A DNA stretch of 64,000 nt from Sandaracinobacteroides sayramensis (GTDB taxonomy: Bacteria; Pseudomonadota; Alphaproteobacteria; Sphingomonadales; Sphingomonadaceae), in assembly GCF_022014495.1 (NCBI RefSeq), contig NZ_JAKLSQ010000019.1, positions 59,071 through 123,070 of the forward strand, written 5' to 3'. Shown one piece after another: positions 8,045-17,406 of the stretch; positions within the stretch are counted from its first letter, which is position 1, and each line of letters starts with the position of its first letter. The notes below the pieces were generated by a model. That model saw only the letters and a program-made list of their open reading frames with translations. It did no database searches and was not told where the DNA came from. The position numbers and the translations under genes were made by a program.

Positions 8045-9085
8045 ATGTCCGTCTCGCCCGAAAATCCGCTTGGCCTCAACGGCTTCGAATTCGTCGAATT
8101 CACCTCGCCCGATCCGGAAGCGATGGTCGCGCAGTTCGAGCAGTTGGGCTTCGTCGCCAGCCATCGCCACCCGACGAAGAACATCACCCGCTACCGGCAG
8201 GGGCGGATCAACCTTATGCTGAACCGCGACGCCGACGGGCGCGTGGCCGCCTTTCGCGGCGCGCATGGCGCTTCCGCCAGCGCCATGGCCTTCCGCGTGG
8301 CCGATCCGCAAGCGGCGCTGGACTGGGCGCTGCGGCATGGCGGCAAGGCGACGGACGAGGACGACACGGTGATCGAGGGGATCGGCGGCTCCTACCTCTA
8401 TTTCATCCGCGACGGCGAAGACCCCTATGCCGGCTGGGCGGAGCTGCCCGGCTGGCGCGAGGCGGCCGCCGCGAACAACGTCGGCCTCGACCTGCTGGAC
8501 CATCTGACCCACAATGTCCGGCGCGGGCAGATGCGGGTCTGGTCGGAATTCTACCGCACGCTGTTCAATTTCCAGGAACAGAAATATTTCGACATCAAGG
8601 GGCAGGCGACCGGCCTTTTCAGCCAGGCGATGATCGCCCCCGACAAGGCGATCCGCATTCCGCTGAACGAAAGCCAGGACGACAAGAGCCAGATCGAGGA
8701 GTTCATCCGCGAATATCAGGGCGAGGGCATCCAGCATCTGGCGCTTACCACGGAGGATATCTACGGCACGGTGGAAAAGCTGCGCGCGCGCGGCGTTCGC
8801 CTGCAGGACACGATCGAGACCTATTATGAACTGGTCGACAAGCGCGTGCCCGGCCATGGCGAGGATCTGGAGCGGCTGCGCCGCAACCGCATCCTGATCG
8901 ACGGCAATGTCGGCGAGGAAGGCATTCTGCTGCAGATCTTCACCGAGAATATGTTCGGGCCGATCTTCTTCGAGATCATCCAGCGCAAGGGCAACGAAGG
9001 CTTCGGCAACGGCAATTTCCAGGCGCTGTTCGAAAGCATCGAGCTGGACCAGATCCGGCGCGGCGTGATTTCCGTCGACGGCTGA
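8045..9085 (+). CDS. hppD: 4-hydroxyphenylpyruvate dioxygenase
   Basis: Cytoplasmic non-haem iron dioxygenase of 346 residues that converts 4-hydroxyphenylpyruvate to homogentisate. It is built from two vicinal-oxygen-chelate halves. The C-terminal half holds the iron ligands: one His in LLDHLTHNVRRG, one in GEGIQHLALTTEDI, and a Glu in GPIFFEIIQRKG. The C-terminal gating helix motif (GFGNGNFQALFESIE) is intact. The gene starts 4 nt after the aminotransferase, behind a GAAGGGA site. Length and motifs are standard. Confidence 0.97.
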   Translation: MSVSPENPLGLNGFEFVEFTSPDPEAMVAQFEQLGFVASHRHPTKNITRYRQGRINLMLNRDADGRVAAFRGAHGASASAMAFRVADPQAALDWALRHGGKATDEDDTVIEGIGGSYLYFIRDGEDPYAGWAELPGWREAAAANNVGLDLLDHLTHNVRRGQMRVWSEFYRTLFNFQEQKYFDIKGQATGLFSQAMIAPDKAIRIPLNESQDDKSQIEEFIREYQGEGIQHLALTTEDIYGTVEKLRARGVRLQDTIETYYELVDKRVPGHGEDLERLRRNRILIDGNVGEEGILLQIFTENMFGPIFFEIIQRKGNEGFGNGNFQALFESIELDQIRRGVISVDG

Positions 9086-9148
9086 ACTGCGCGAACGACA
9101 GGGTTAGCTGAAAGACTGAGCCGCCGGAAGGACGGGAGGATGAGAGAC

Positions 9149-10468
9149 ATGAAGCAGGACGCCGCTCTGCCGCTGGTCGGCTTCGGCAACCACCATGCGA
9201 CGGAGGCGGTGGAGGGCGCCCTGCCCGTCGGCCGCAATTCGCCGCAGCGGGTGCCGTTCGGCCTTTACGCCGAGCAATTCTCGGGCACCGCCTTCACGGC
9301 GCCCCGGGCGGAGAACCGGCGGAGCTGGCTCTACCGCATGCGGCCGACCGCCTCGCATCCGCCCTTCGCGCCGTTCGCCGGCGGGCGGATGATCGGCACC
9401 GCCCCCTTCGGCGAGGCCCGCGTCTCTCCGAACCGGCTGCGCTGGGATCCGCTGCCGATGCCTGAGGCGACGCAAGCGACGGATTTCGTGGACGGGCTCG
9501 TCACCATCGCCGGGAATGGCGATGCCGGCGCCGGCGTGGGCTGCGGCATCCACCTCTACGCCGCCAACCGCTCGATGGTCGACCGGGCCTTCTTCTCGTC
9601 GGACGGGGAACTGCTGTTCCTGCCGCAATCGGGCGCGATCCGGCTGGTGACGGAAATGGGCGTCCTCGATGTCTCGCCGCTGCAGATCGCCATCGTTCCG
9701 CGCGGCTTGCGCTTCCGGGTGGAGCTGCCGGAGGGCGCGGCGCGCGGCTATGTCTGCGAGAATTACGGCGCGCTTCTGCGGCTGCCCGAGCTGGGGCCGA
9801 TCGGCTCCAACGGGCTGGCGAACCCGCGCGACTTCGAATATCCCGCCGCCGCCTACGAGGATGTGGAGCGCCCCTTCGAGATCGTGCAGAAGTTCCTCGG
9901 CGGGCTTTTCACCACCACTATGGACCACAGCCCGTTCGACGTGGTGGCCTGGCACGGCAATCTGGCGCCGGTGCGCTACGATCTGCGCCGCTTCAACACC
10001 ATCAACACCGTCAGCTTCGACCACCCCGATCCTTCCATCTTCACCGTGCTGACCTCGCCCAGCGACACGGCGGGCACGGCGAACCTGGACTTCGTGATCT
10101 TCCCGCCGCGCTGGATGGTGGCGGACGACACGTTCCGCCCGCCCTGGTTCCACCGCAATGTGATGAGCGAGTTCATGGGGCTGCTCCATGGCGAATATGA
10201 CGCCAAGGCCGGTGGGTTCGCGCCCGGCGGCGCTTCCCTGCACAACAGCATGTCGGGCCATGGGCCGGACGTCTCCAGCTATGAGAAGGCGGTGGAGGCC
10301 GAACTGCAGCCGCAGCGCATCGCCGACACCATGGCCTTCATGCTGGAAAGCCGGCTGGTGATCCGCCCGACCCGCTGGGCGATGGAAACGCCGCTGTTGC
10401 AGACGGACTATGACTCCTGCTGGAGCGGCTTCCGCAAGGCGCAGCTTCCGGCCGGAGCGCCGGCATGA
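9149..10468 (+). CDS. hmgA: homogentisate 1,2-dioxygenase
   Basis: Iron-dependent ring-cleavage enzyme that opens homogentisate to maleylacetoacetate; 439 residues from the chosen start. The N-terminus ([10 protein letters not shown]) and the C-terminal metal region ([18 protein letters not shown], then SGHGPD) are classical. ATG at 9149 sits 8 nt after GGGAGG and is preferred over the in-frame ATG at 9140, whose Shine-Dalgarno sequence would touch the start codon. The stop codon overlaps the fahA ATG. Position after hppD agrees with the homogentisate pathway. Confidence 0.97.
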   Translation: MKQDAALPLVGFGNHHATEAVEGALPVGRNSPQRVPFGLYAEQFSGTAFTAPRAENRRSWLYRMRPTASHPPFAPFAGGRMIGTAPFGEARVSPNRLRWDPLPMPEATQATDFVDGLVTIAGNGDAGAGVGCGIHLYAANRSMVDRAFFSSDGELLFLPQSGAIRLVTEMGVLDVSPLQIAIVPRGLRFRVELPEGAARGYVCENYGALLRLPELGPIGSNGLANPRDFEYPAAAYEDVERPFEIVQKFLGGLFTTTMDHSPFDVVAWHGNLAPVRYDLRRFNTINTVSFDHPDPSIFTVLTSPSDTAGTANLDFVIFPPRWMVADDTFRPPWFHRNVMSEFMGLLHGEYDAKAGGFAPGGASLHNSMSGHGPDVSSYEKAVEAELQPQRIADTMAFMLESRLVIRPTRWAMETPLLQTDYDSCWSGFRKAQLPAGAPA

Positions 10469-11766
10469 ACTGGTGGCGGACCGACGCGACGCACGATCCG
10501 GCGCTGACCTGCTGGGTGGAAGGCGCGCAGGGGCATGCCGATTTTCCTATCCAGAACCTGCCCTTCGGGCTGTTCTCGCCCGCGGATGGCGGGCCGCGCG
10601 CCGGGGTAGCGATCGGCGAGCATATCCTCGATCTGACGGCCCTTGCCGAAGGCGGACTGTTGCCAGCGGCGGTGGCGGTCGCCTGCCGCGAAGTGCCGCT
10701 GAACGCCTTGCTGGCGCTGGCGCCGGCCGACAGGCGGGCGCTGCGCGCGGCGCTGAGCGGCTTTCTGTCCGACGAAAGCCGGCGGGCTACGGTGGAGCCG
10801 GCGCTGCACGCCGCCGGCGATTGCGCGCTGCACCTGCCGGTGCGGGTGGGCGACTACACCGATTTCTATGTCGGCATTCACCACGCCACCAACATCGGCC
10901 GGCTGTTCCGCCCGGAAAACCCGTTGCTGCCCAACTACAAGCATGTGCCGATCGGCTACCATGGCCGGGCCTCGTCCATCCGGCCTTCGGGAACGCCGCT
11001 CGTCCGCCCGAAGGGGCAGGTGAAAGGCCCGGCCGACGAAGCGCCGGCCTATCGGCCGACCGCGCGGCTGGATTATGAGCTGGAGCTGGGCGTGTGGATC
11101 GGCGCCGGCAACGCGCTTGGCACCCCGGTGCCGATCGCCGAGGCCGCGCGGCACATCGGCGGCTTCTGCCTGCTGAACGACTGGTCCGCCCGCGATTTCC
11201 AGGCCTGGGAGTATCAGCCGTTGGGGCCGTTCCTCGCCAAGAATTTCCACAGCAGCGTGTCGCCCTGGATAGTCACCCCGGAAGCGCTGGCGCCGTTCCG
11301 CATCGCCCAGCCGCCGCGCCCGGATGGCGACCCGAAGCCGCTTTCCTATCTGTGGGACGAGGCCGACCAGAGCCATGGCGCGCTGGCGCTGGAACTGGTG
11401 GTGCTGCTGGAAACCGGGCGGATGCGGCAGGCCGGCCTGCCGCCGGTCCGCCTCAGCCACGGCCCGGCCAGCAACATGTACTGGACGGTGCAGCAGCTCG
11501 TCGCCCACCACAGCGCCAATGGCTGCAACCTCGCCGCCGGCGACCTGTTGGGCACCGGCACCATCTCCGCCCCGAGCCGCGACGGCTTCGGCAGCCTGAT
11601 GGAGCTGACGGTCGGCGGCAAGGAACCGCTGGAGCTGGGCAATGGCGAGACGCGCGGCTTTCTGGAGGATGGCGACACGATCATCCTGCGGGCGACGGCA
11701 TCCGCCCCCGGGCGGGTTTCGATCGGCTTTGGCGAGTGCCGCGCCACGGTTTTGCCGGCGCGATGA
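10465..11766 (+). CDS. fahA: fumarylacetoacetase
   Basis: Hydrolyses fumarylacetoacetate to fumarate and acetoacetate, the last step of tyrosine breakdown; 433 residues. The active-site signature [16 protein letters not shown] and the downstream [21 protein letters not shown] and [19 protein letters not shown] are all clear. ATG overlaps the hmgA stop (ATGA) behind a GGAG site. No maleylacetoacetate isomerase (maiA) gene lies between hmgA and fahA or elsewhere in the window, although this enzyme needs the isomerised product. Confidence 0.96.
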   Translation: MNWWRTDATHDPALTCWVEGAQGHADFPIQNLPFGLFSPADGGPRAGVAIGEHILDLTALAEGGLLPAAVAVACREVPLNALLALAPADRRALRAALSGFLSDESRRATVEPALHAAGDCALHLPVRVGDYTDFYVGIHHATNIGRLFRPENPLLPNYKHVPIGYHGRASSIRPSGTPLVRPKGQVKGPADEAPAYRPTARLDYELELGVWIGAGNALGTPVPIAEAARHIGGFCLLNDWSARDFQAWEYQPLGPFLAKNFHSSVSPWIVTPEALAPFRIAQPPRPDGDPKPLSYLWDEADQSHGALALELVVLLETGRMRQAGLPPVRLSHGPASNMYWTVQQLVAHHSANGCNLAAGDLLGTGTISAPSRDGFGSLMELTVGGKEPLELGNGETRGFLEDGDTIILRATASAPGRVSIGFGECRATVLPAR

Positions 11767-12125
11767 GCGAGGCGGCGCGGCTGCTGGAAACGCCGGCCGA
11801 CGTCAGGCTGTGCCCGCTGGAGCAGGTGGCGAAAGGCGCGGCGCGCAATTTCGTGCTGCAGACGCGGGCCGGGCGTTTCCACGGCTTCGTCGTCCGCGCC
11901 GGGGCCGGGGTCTTCGGCTATGTGGACCGCTGCCCGCACGCCGGCCTGCCGCTCGCGCAGGTGCTGGACGCCTATCTCGCCCCGGACGGGCGGCACATCG
12001 CCTGCTCCTGGCACGGGGCGCTGTTCCGGATCGCCGACGGCGCCTGCGTCGGCGGCCCCTGCGCGGGCGCGGCGCTGACCCCATGGCCGGTCGCCGTTCG
12101 CGACGGCTGGATCGTCACCGCCTGA
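11763..12125 (+). CDS. Rieske [2Fe-2S] ferredoxin-like protein
   Basis: A 120-residue soluble protein consisting of little more than a Rieske domain. The cluster ligands are Cys57 and His59 (RCPHAG) and Cys81 and His84 (CSWHGALF). It overlaps the fahA stop (ATGA) and ends the aromatic catabolic operon. Standalone Rieske proteins usually carry electrons to oxygenases; here a link to PhhA or another oxygenase is only suggested by position. It occupies the slot where many homogentisate operons have maiA, but it shows no resemblance to a glutathione-transferase-type isomerase. Confidence 0.88.
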   Translation: MSEAARLLETPADVRLCPLEQVAKGAARNFVLQTRAGRFHGFVVRAGAGVFGYVDRCPHAGLPLAQVLDAYLAPDGRHIACSWHGALFRIADGACVGGPCAGAALTPWPVAVRDGWIVTA

Positions 12126-12186
12126 ACTTCTGGGCAACGGCGGAGGCAGGGAAAGGCTCGGCGCGCTGCCGCAAAGGGCGTTCCGC

Positions 12187-12666
12187 TCAGAAGGTGCGGG
12201 GCTGCACCGGAATCGCCGTCGTGTGCTTGATTTCCAGAATCGTCACCATCGAGTGGATGTCCTGCACGCCGGGCAGCTTCAGGATCACCTTGAAGATGAA
12301 ATTCTGATACCAGTCGAGCGAGCGGGCGATGATCTTCAGCATGATGTCCCGCTCCCCGAATAGGGTGTGGCACTCCTGGATTTCGGGGATCAGGCCCACC
12401 TTGCGCACGAACTCCTCGCGCTCGTTTTCCGACAGCGAGGTCATCTTCAGCGTGGCGAACACGCACAGGCTTTCGCCGAACTTCTTGCGGTCGAGCACGG
12501 CGACCTGGCCCTTGATATAGCCCTCCTCCCGCAGCTTCTGCAGCCGCCGCCAGCAGGGCGACTGGGACAGGCCGACCTTTTCCGCCAGCTCGGTGGTGGA
12601 AAGCGTCGCGTCCTTCTGGATCTGCTCCAGAATCTTGTAGTCCAGCGCGTTCAGGGCTTCGGTCAT
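12187..12666 (-). CDS. AsnC/Lrp-family regulator, candidate controller of the 12.7-25.8 kb regulon
   Basis: A 159-residue transcriptional regulator. The N-terminal helix-turn-helix (ALDYKILEQIQKDATLSTTE, then SQSPCWRRL) is followed by a RAM domain with the usual FGERDIMLKI core. The start at 12666 follows GGAGA at good spacing; the open frame extends upstream to 12714 without a better site. It diverges from the ornithine-cyclodeaminase operon, and a 25-bp-spaced dyad lies in the shared intergenic region. The same dyad recurs before the aminotransferase and the TBDR further on. It is therefore the likely regulator of all three, with an amino acid or related compound as effector (inference). 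Confidence 0.92.
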   Translation of the reverse strand: MTEALNALDYKILEQIQKDATLSTTELAEKVGLSQSPCWRRLQKLREEGYIKGQVAVLDRKKFGESLCVFATLKMTSLSENEREEFVRKVGLIPEIQECHTLFGERDIMLKIIARSLDWYQNFIFKVILKLPGVQDIHSMVTILEIKHTTAIPVQPRTF

Positions 12667-12736
12667 CTTGTCTCCATGGCGGGCAAAGCGGGCGACTGAC
12701 CCGGCATAATGCACCGGCTTTGCGTTTGGCGCATAG

Positions 12737-12802
12737 TTTATTCACCATCATCGCCGATCCGCGCAAATCCGCATATTCATTCTGGAGCACGGCCAATAGC
12801 CT
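12737..12802 (+). promoter_or_regulatory. conserved dyad plus -10 promoter, copy A
   Basis: Imperfect arms TTTATTCA (12737-12744) and CGCATATT (12770-12777) are separated by exactly 25 nt. A TAGCCT hexamer (12797-12802) begins 20 nt beyond the right arm. Copies B and C have identical spacing and better arms. No -35 consensus is present, so an activator bound at the dyad is the natural reading. The site serves the operon starting with the leader frame at 12827 and may also affect the divergent AsnC/Lrp gene. Confidence 0.5.
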
Positions 12803-12826
12803 GTCTTGCAAGGAGGAGGCGCCTGA

Positions 12827-12883
12827 ATGGCCCGAAAGCAATTGCCCATGCCGATCCAGCCCGCCTCGCGGACGCGCCGCTGA
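12827..12883 (+). CDS. 18-codon leader peptide coupled to the downstream gene
   Basis: A short frame encoding MARKQLPMPIQPASRTRR. It has the best ribosome-binding site in this region (AGGAGG, about 9 nt upstream), and its TGA shares a base with the next ATG (TGATG, 12881-12885). The ornithine-cyclodeaminase gene has no Shine-Dalgarno of its own, so ribosomes finishing the leader probably re-initiate there. The peptide is basic and rich in Arg and Pro, which could make its translation sensitive to amino acid supply. Conservation in relatives has not been tested. Confidence 0.5.
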   Translation: MARKQLPMPIQPASRTRR

Positions 12884-13866
12884 TGCCGGCCGCCCCCGCT
12901 TTCTACGACGCGGCAGCCGTCGATGCGTGGCTCGACTATCCCGGCTGCATCGCCGCCATGCGGCAGGCGATGGCGGCCTTGTCCGCCTCCGGCGATCCGC
13001 AGCCGTTGCGGCAGATCCTGCCGTTGGGCGACGGGCGGCTTTTCGGGGTGATGCCGGGCAGCCTGCTGGCGGACTGCGTGTTTGGCGCGAAGCTGGTCAG
13101 CGTGTTCGGCGACAGGGCGCGGCCCGGAAAATCGCGCCACCGCGGCGTGGTCGTGCTGTTCGAGAACGACGGCGACGATGTCGTCGCCATCGCCGACGCG
13201 GAGGCCGTAACCCGCATCCGCACCGCTTGCGCCACGGCCGCCGCCACCGATGCGCTGGCCCGCCCGGAGGCGACGCGGCTGGCGATCTTCGGAACCGGGC
13301 TGCAGGCGCAATCGCATGTCGAGGCGCTTCGCCATGTGCGGCCGCTTTCCGAAGTGCTGCTGTGGGGACGCCGCTTCGAGGAGGCCGAGCGGCTGGCCGG
13401 GCAACTGGCCGCCGGGACCGGCCTTGCCGTCCGCGCGGTCGCCGACCCGCGCGAGGCGGCGCAGGCGGCCGATATCCTCTGCACCGTGACCGGCGCTTCG
13501 AAACCGGTGTTGCTTGGCGACTGGGTGCGGCCCGGAACGCATGTGAACCTCGTCGGCTCCAGCTACCTTGGCCCGGTCGAGGCGGATTCCGCGCTTGTAG
13601 TGGCCGCGCGCTACATCGCCGACTATCGGCCTTCCGCGCTGGCGCAGGCCTCCGAACTGGCGGTGGCGCGCGAGGCCGGCCTGCTGACGGACGCGCATGT
13701 GGCGGGCGAGATCGGCGAGGTTTTCCTCGGCCGGCTGCAAGGCCGGCAGTCCGCCGGCGAGATCACCCTTTACAAATCGCTCGGGCATGTCGCGCAGGAT
13801 CTGGCGGCGGTGGCCTGGCTGCACCGGCGGGCGACGGGCGCCGCACAGAACAGGACACAGCCATGA
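12883..13866 (+). CDS. ornithine cyclodeaminase / mu-crystallin family protein
   Basis: An NAD(P)-dependent enzyme of 327 residues. The Rossmann motif FGTGLQAQSHVEAL and the family signatures GAKLVSVFGD, TRIRTACATAAATDALA and HVNLVGSSYLGPVEAD are present. Members include ornithine cyclodeaminase, alanine dehydrogenase and ketimine reductases, so the exact reaction cannot be read from sequence. It is the first structural gene of an operon with an amidohydrolase, an S10 peptidase and a permease (ATGA overlap with the next gene), suggesting a role in amino acid or cyclic imino acid catabolism. The open frame continues upstream, but the start here matches the family N-terminus and the TGATG junction. 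Confidence 0.88.
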   Translation: MPAAPAFYDAAAVDAWLDYPGCIAAMRQAMAALSASGDPQPLRQILPLGDGRLFGVMPGSLLADCVFGAKLVSVFGDRARPGKSRHRGVVVLFENDGDDVVAIADAEAVTRIRTACATAAATDALARPEATRLAIFGTGLQAQSHVEALRHVRPLSEVLLWGRRFEEAERLAGQLAAGTGLAVRAVADPREAAQAADILCTVTGASKPVLLGDWVRPGTHVNLVGSSYLGPVEADSALVVAARYIADYRPSALAQASELAVAREAGLLTDAHVAGEIGEVFLGRLQGRQSAGEITLYKSLGHVAQDLAAVAWLHRRATGAAQNRTQP

Positions 13867-15944
13867 TCGGAATCTGCAAGGCAGCAATGACAGCGGCGCT
13901 CCTGCTGGGGGCTACCGGCGTCTGGGCGGAGACGACGGAGAGCTTCACGATCATCGCCAATGGCGAGCCGGTCGGCCGGCTGGAGGCCGTCACCGACGGG
14001 GCGAAGGTCTCGGTCGATTACCATGTCGACAACAATGGCCGTGGCCCGAAGCACCGCGAGGCGCTGGTGATGGGCGCCGGCGGCGTTCCGCTTTCCTGGA
14101 CGATCTCGGGCACCTCGCTGATGGGCGGGCGGGTCGAGGAAAGCTACCGCTGGGCGAACGGCCGCGCGCAATGGGTGAGCCAGGCCGACAAGGGCTCGGT
14201 GAAGGCCGCCACGCCGCCGCTCTATGTGGTGAACGACGGCAGCCCATGGGCTTCCTTCGTCTACGCCGGCGCCGCCGGGGCGGGGGGCACGCTGCCGGTG
14301 CTGCCGGGCGGCCAGCTGAAGGTGGAGAAGCTGCGCTCGCTGCAACTGGGCGGCACGGCGGTGACGGCCTATCGCCTGTCTGGCGTGCAACTGGCGCCGG
14401 GCTATGTGCTGCTGGACGCGGACGGGCGCCTGTTCGCGGCCGAGGGCGCCTCGCAGACGGGGCTCGCCATCCGCAAGGGGCATGAGGCGGTGGCGCCCGA
14501 GATCAACCGGCTGACGGACGATCTGGAGCTGGAGCACGCCATCGCGCTGCAAAAGCGGCTGGCGCACCGCCACGACGGGCCGATCCGAATCCGCAACGTG
14601 CATGTGCTGGACCCGGCGAGCGGCGAACGCTCCGCCCTTTCCGACGTGACCGTCATGCGCGGGCTGGTGGTGGGCGTGCAGCCGCACGATCCGGCGCCGC
14701 CGCCCGCCGACCAGCTTGTGGTGGAGGGCGACGGCGGCACGCTTTACCCCGGCCTTCACGACATGCACGCGCATGCGAGCCTCGGCTCCGGGCTGTTCTA
14801 TCTGGCCGCCGGGGTGACTTCGACGCGTGACATGGGGAACGACAACGGCTTCCTGCAACGGCTGCTGACGCAGATCGACAAGGGGGAAGTCGCCTGGCCC
14901 CGCATCGTGCCGGCCGGCTTCATCGAAGGGCGAAGCCCCTTTTCCGCCCGCCACGGGTTCATTCCCGCCACCGTCGACGATGGCCTCAACGCCGTGCGCT
15001 GGTATGCCGACCATGGCTATGCCGAGATCAAGATCTACAACAGCATGAACCCGGACTGGGTAAAGCCGCTGGCCAGCGAGGCGCATCGGCTGGGGCTGCG
15101 GGTGAGCGGCCATGTGCCCGCCTTCACCACCCCCGACCGGATGATCGCGGACGGCTATGACGCCATCGCCCATTCGAACCAGCTGCTGCTGGGCTGGATC
15201 CTGAAGCCGGGCGAGGATTCCCGCACGCCGCTTCGGCTGACCGCCATGGCGCGGGCCGGATCGCTGGACCTTACGTCCCCGCCCGTCCGCCGCACGGTGG
15301 AGCTGATGAAGAGCCATGAAGTGGCGCTGGACACCACGGCGGTGATCCTGGAGCAGCTGATGCTGAGCCGCGCCGGGCAGGTGCCGCCGGGGCAGGACTG
15401 GTATCTTTCCAGCATGCCGATCGGCTTCCAGCGCTACCGCAAGCGCAGCTTCGTGACGATCGACAGCCCGCAGACGGACGCCGCCTACCGGAGCGGCTTC
15501 GCGAAGGTTCTGGAAACCATCGCGCTTCTCCACCGCGAAGGCGTGCGGCTGCTGCCGGGCACCGACGACCCGACCGGATTCACCGTGCTCAGGGAAGTGG
15601 AACTGTATGTGAAGGCCGGGCTGACGCCGGCGGAAGCGCTGCGCGCCGCGACGCTGGGCGCCGAGGAGTTTCTGGGCGAGGCGGATCGGCGCGGGCGCAT
15701 CGCGCGCGGGCAGGTGGCGGATATGGTGCTGGTGGCGGGCAACCCGCTGGCCGACATAGAGGCGATCCGCAAGCCAAGGATGGTGATGCGCGCCGGCACG
15801 CTCTATTTCCCGACCGAGATCTATGAGGCGCTCGGCGTCCGGCCCTTCACCACCGCGCCCGTCGTTCGCGCGGCGACCGCCGCGCAGGCGGCCGGCGCCC
15901 CGGCGGGCAGCGGCTTCGGCCATGAGCACAGCCATGCGCACTGA
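13863..15944 (+). CDS. exported amidohydrolase with an extra N-terminal domain
   Basis: A 693-residue protein with a signal peptide (cleavage near VWAET). Residues of about 25-225 form a beta-rich region I do not recognise (TESFTIIANGEPVGRLE onward). The rest is a metal-dependent amidohydrolase: the HxH site is His302/His304 in HDMHAHAS, with GHVPAF, LLPGTDDPTG and the C-terminal GRIARGQVADMVLVAGNPL. Related imidazolonepropionase-like and prolidase-like enzymes hydrolyse amide bonds in peptides or cyclic amides. The C-terminus is His-rich (GHEHSHAH). The gene overlaps both neighbours, so it is part of one operon. The much longer open frame upstream is a shadow of the preceding gene. Confidence 0.85.
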   Translation: MIGICKAAMTAALLLGATGVWAETTESFTIIANGEPVGRLEAVTDGAKVSVDYHVDNNGRGPKHREALVMGAGGVPLSWTISGTSLMGGRVEESYRWANGRAQWVSQADKGSVKAATPPLYVVNDGSPWASFVYAGAAGAGGTLPVLPGGQLKVEKLRSLQLGGTAVTAYRLSGVQLAPGYVLLDADGRLFAAEGASQTGLAIRKGHEAVAPEINRLTDDLELEHAIALQKRLAHRHDGPIRIRNVHVLDPASGERSALSDVTVMRGLVVGVQPHDPAPPPADQLVVEGDGGTLYPGLHDMHAHASLGSGLFYLAAGVTSTRDMGNDNGFLQRLLTQIDKGEVAWPRIVPAGFIEGRSPFSARHGFIPATVDDGLNAVRWYADHGYAEIKIYNSMNPDWVKPLASEAHRLGLRVSGHVPAFTTPDRMIADGYDAIAHSNQLLLGWILKPGEDSRTPLRLTAMARAGSLDLTSPPVRRTVELMKSHEVALDTTAVILEQLMLSRAGQVPPGQDWYLSSMPIGFQRYRKRSFVTIDSPQTDAAYRSGFAKVLETIALLHREGVRLLPGTDDPTGFTVLREVELYVKAGLTPAEALRAATLGAEEFLGEADRRGRIARGQVADMVLVAGNPLADIEAIRKPRMVMRAGTLYFPTEIYEALGVRPFTTAPVVRAATAAQAAGAPAGSGFGHEHSHAH

Positions 15945-17406
15945 GTTCGGCACGCCGTTCCGGGCGCTGGCGGCGGCGCTGCTCGCCCTTGCCGCCCCGG
16001 CCATCGCCGCCGAGCCGCGTTATGAATCGGCCGGCACGGGGGTGTTCGGAGGCCGGAAGCTGGACTGGAAGTCCAGCGTCGAGACCTTCGTGCTGGACGA
16101 TGCCGCCCGCATCTTCACCACCAGCTATCGGAAGGCCGGCAAGGCCGATCCGGCGCGGCCGGTGATCTTCGCCTTCAACGGCGGGCCGGGCTCTTCTTCC
16201 ATCTGGCTGCATCTGGGGCTGCTGGCGCCCGAGCGCGTGGACATGGACGACGCCACCGCGCCGCGAACGGTGGCGCCGTTCCACATGCAGCCCAACCCGG
16301 ACAGCGTGCTGGACGTGGCCGACATCGTGCTGATCGACCCGGTCGGCACCGGCTACAGCCGCCTGCTGCCCGGCGGCAAGCCGGAGCAGTTCCTGGGTGT
16401 CCAGCAGGACGCGCGCGCGACGGCGCGGGTGATCCGGCAATGGCTGCTGCGCCATGGGCGGACGAACGCGCCCAAATATCTGCTTTCGGAAAGCTATGGC
16501 ACCATCCGCGCGGCGGCGGTCGCGAAGCTGCTGGCCGGCGGCCCCACCGAGACGGGGCAGATGGACGGGGTGACGCTGAACGGCATCATCCTGCTGGGGC
16601 AGGCGATGGACATGGCGCGCGGCGCCGAGGGCGACGACCGGGGCTATCTGGCGCTGCTGCCTTCGCTGGCGGCGACCGCCTGCCACTTCGGCAAGGGGCC
16701 CGAGGGCTGCACGCCCGAGGGCCAGGGGGATGCCGCGCGCGCCTATGCGGCCGACGCCTATCTGAAGGCGCTTTACGCCGGTTCCGCCCTGCCCGCGGCG
16801 GAACGGCGGGCGGTGGCCGAGAGCCTCTCCACGCTGACGGGGCTGCCGGTGGCCGAGGTGCTGGAGCATGACCTGCGCATTTCCGCACCCGTTTTCGCGC
16901 GGCGGCTTCTGGCCGCCGACGGGCTGGCGCTCGGCCTTTACGACGCGCGCTTCACCCTGGCAGCGCAGGGGCTGGCGGGCGATCCCGTCGCCGACGACGC
17001 CGCCATGGGGCAATATGTGCCCGCCTTCGTCGCCGGCTGGGAGGATTATGCCCGGCGACGGCTGAAGGTCGCGTCGGACGAGGAGTATATCGCCATCGCC
17101 TTTCGCGACGTGAACGGCCGGTGGGACTGGGGGCGCGGCCCGGGCATCCCGCCGGCGCGCAACTATGCGACCGACCTTGCGGCGGCGATGGCGCGGAACC
17201 CCGGGCTCAAGCTCATGGTGGGGACCGGCTGGTACGATCTCGTGACGCCCGTGGGCTCGGCCGAATACACCATCGCCCACGCCGGCATCCCGCTGGGCGC
17301 GGTGCGCTTCCACACCTATCGATCGGGGCACATGCCCTATCTGGGCGCGGCCGAGCGGCGGGCGCTGGCCCGCGACATCCGGGATTTCCTGAGGGAGGGC
17401 GAATGA
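15922..17406 (+). CDS. S10 serine carboxypeptidase-like peptidase, exported
   Basis: An alpha/beta-hydrolase of the carboxypeptidase Y family, 494 residues with a signal peptide ending near AIAAEP. The oxyanion-region motif NGGPGSSS, the nucleophile Ser191 (SESYG, a variant of GESYG), Asp439 (GWYDLVTP) and His470 (SGHMPY) form the expected triad. An alternative start is the ATG at 15934. It overlaps the amidohydrolase end by 23 nt and the permease start by 4 nt. It should trim C-terminal residues from peptides in the periplasm; a second S10 gene lies at 24.4 kb in the same proposed regulon. Confidence 0.9.
   Translation: MSTAMRTEFGTPFRALAAALLALAAPAIAAEPRYESAGTGVFGGRKLDWKSSVETFVLDDAARIFTTSYRKAGKADPARPVIFAFNGGPGSSSIWLHLGLLAPERVDMDDATAPRTVAPFHMQPNPDSVLDVADIVLIDPVGTGYSRLLPGGKPEQFLGVQQDARATARVIRQWLLRHGRTNAPKYLLSESYGTIRAAAVAKLLAGGPTETGQMDGVTLNGIILLGQAMDMARGAEGDDRGYLALLPSLAATACHFGKGPEGCTPEGQGDAARAYAADAYLKALYAGSALPAAERRAVAESLSTLTGLPVAEVLEHDLRISAPVFARRLLAADGLALGLYDARFTLAAQGLAGDPVADDAAMGQYVPAFVAGWEDYARRRLKVASDEEYIAIAFRDVNGRWDWGRGPGIPPARNYATDLAAAMARNPGLKLMVGTGWYDLVTPVGSAEYTIAHAGIPLGAVRFHTYRSGHMPYLGAAERRALARDIRDFLREGE

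Noticed and set aside
12720..13862. Long N-terminal extension of the amidohydrolase frame
   Set aside because: It overlaps the ornithine-cyclodeaminase-like gene in another frame and has a composition unlike protein. The signal peptide at 13863 fixes the true start.
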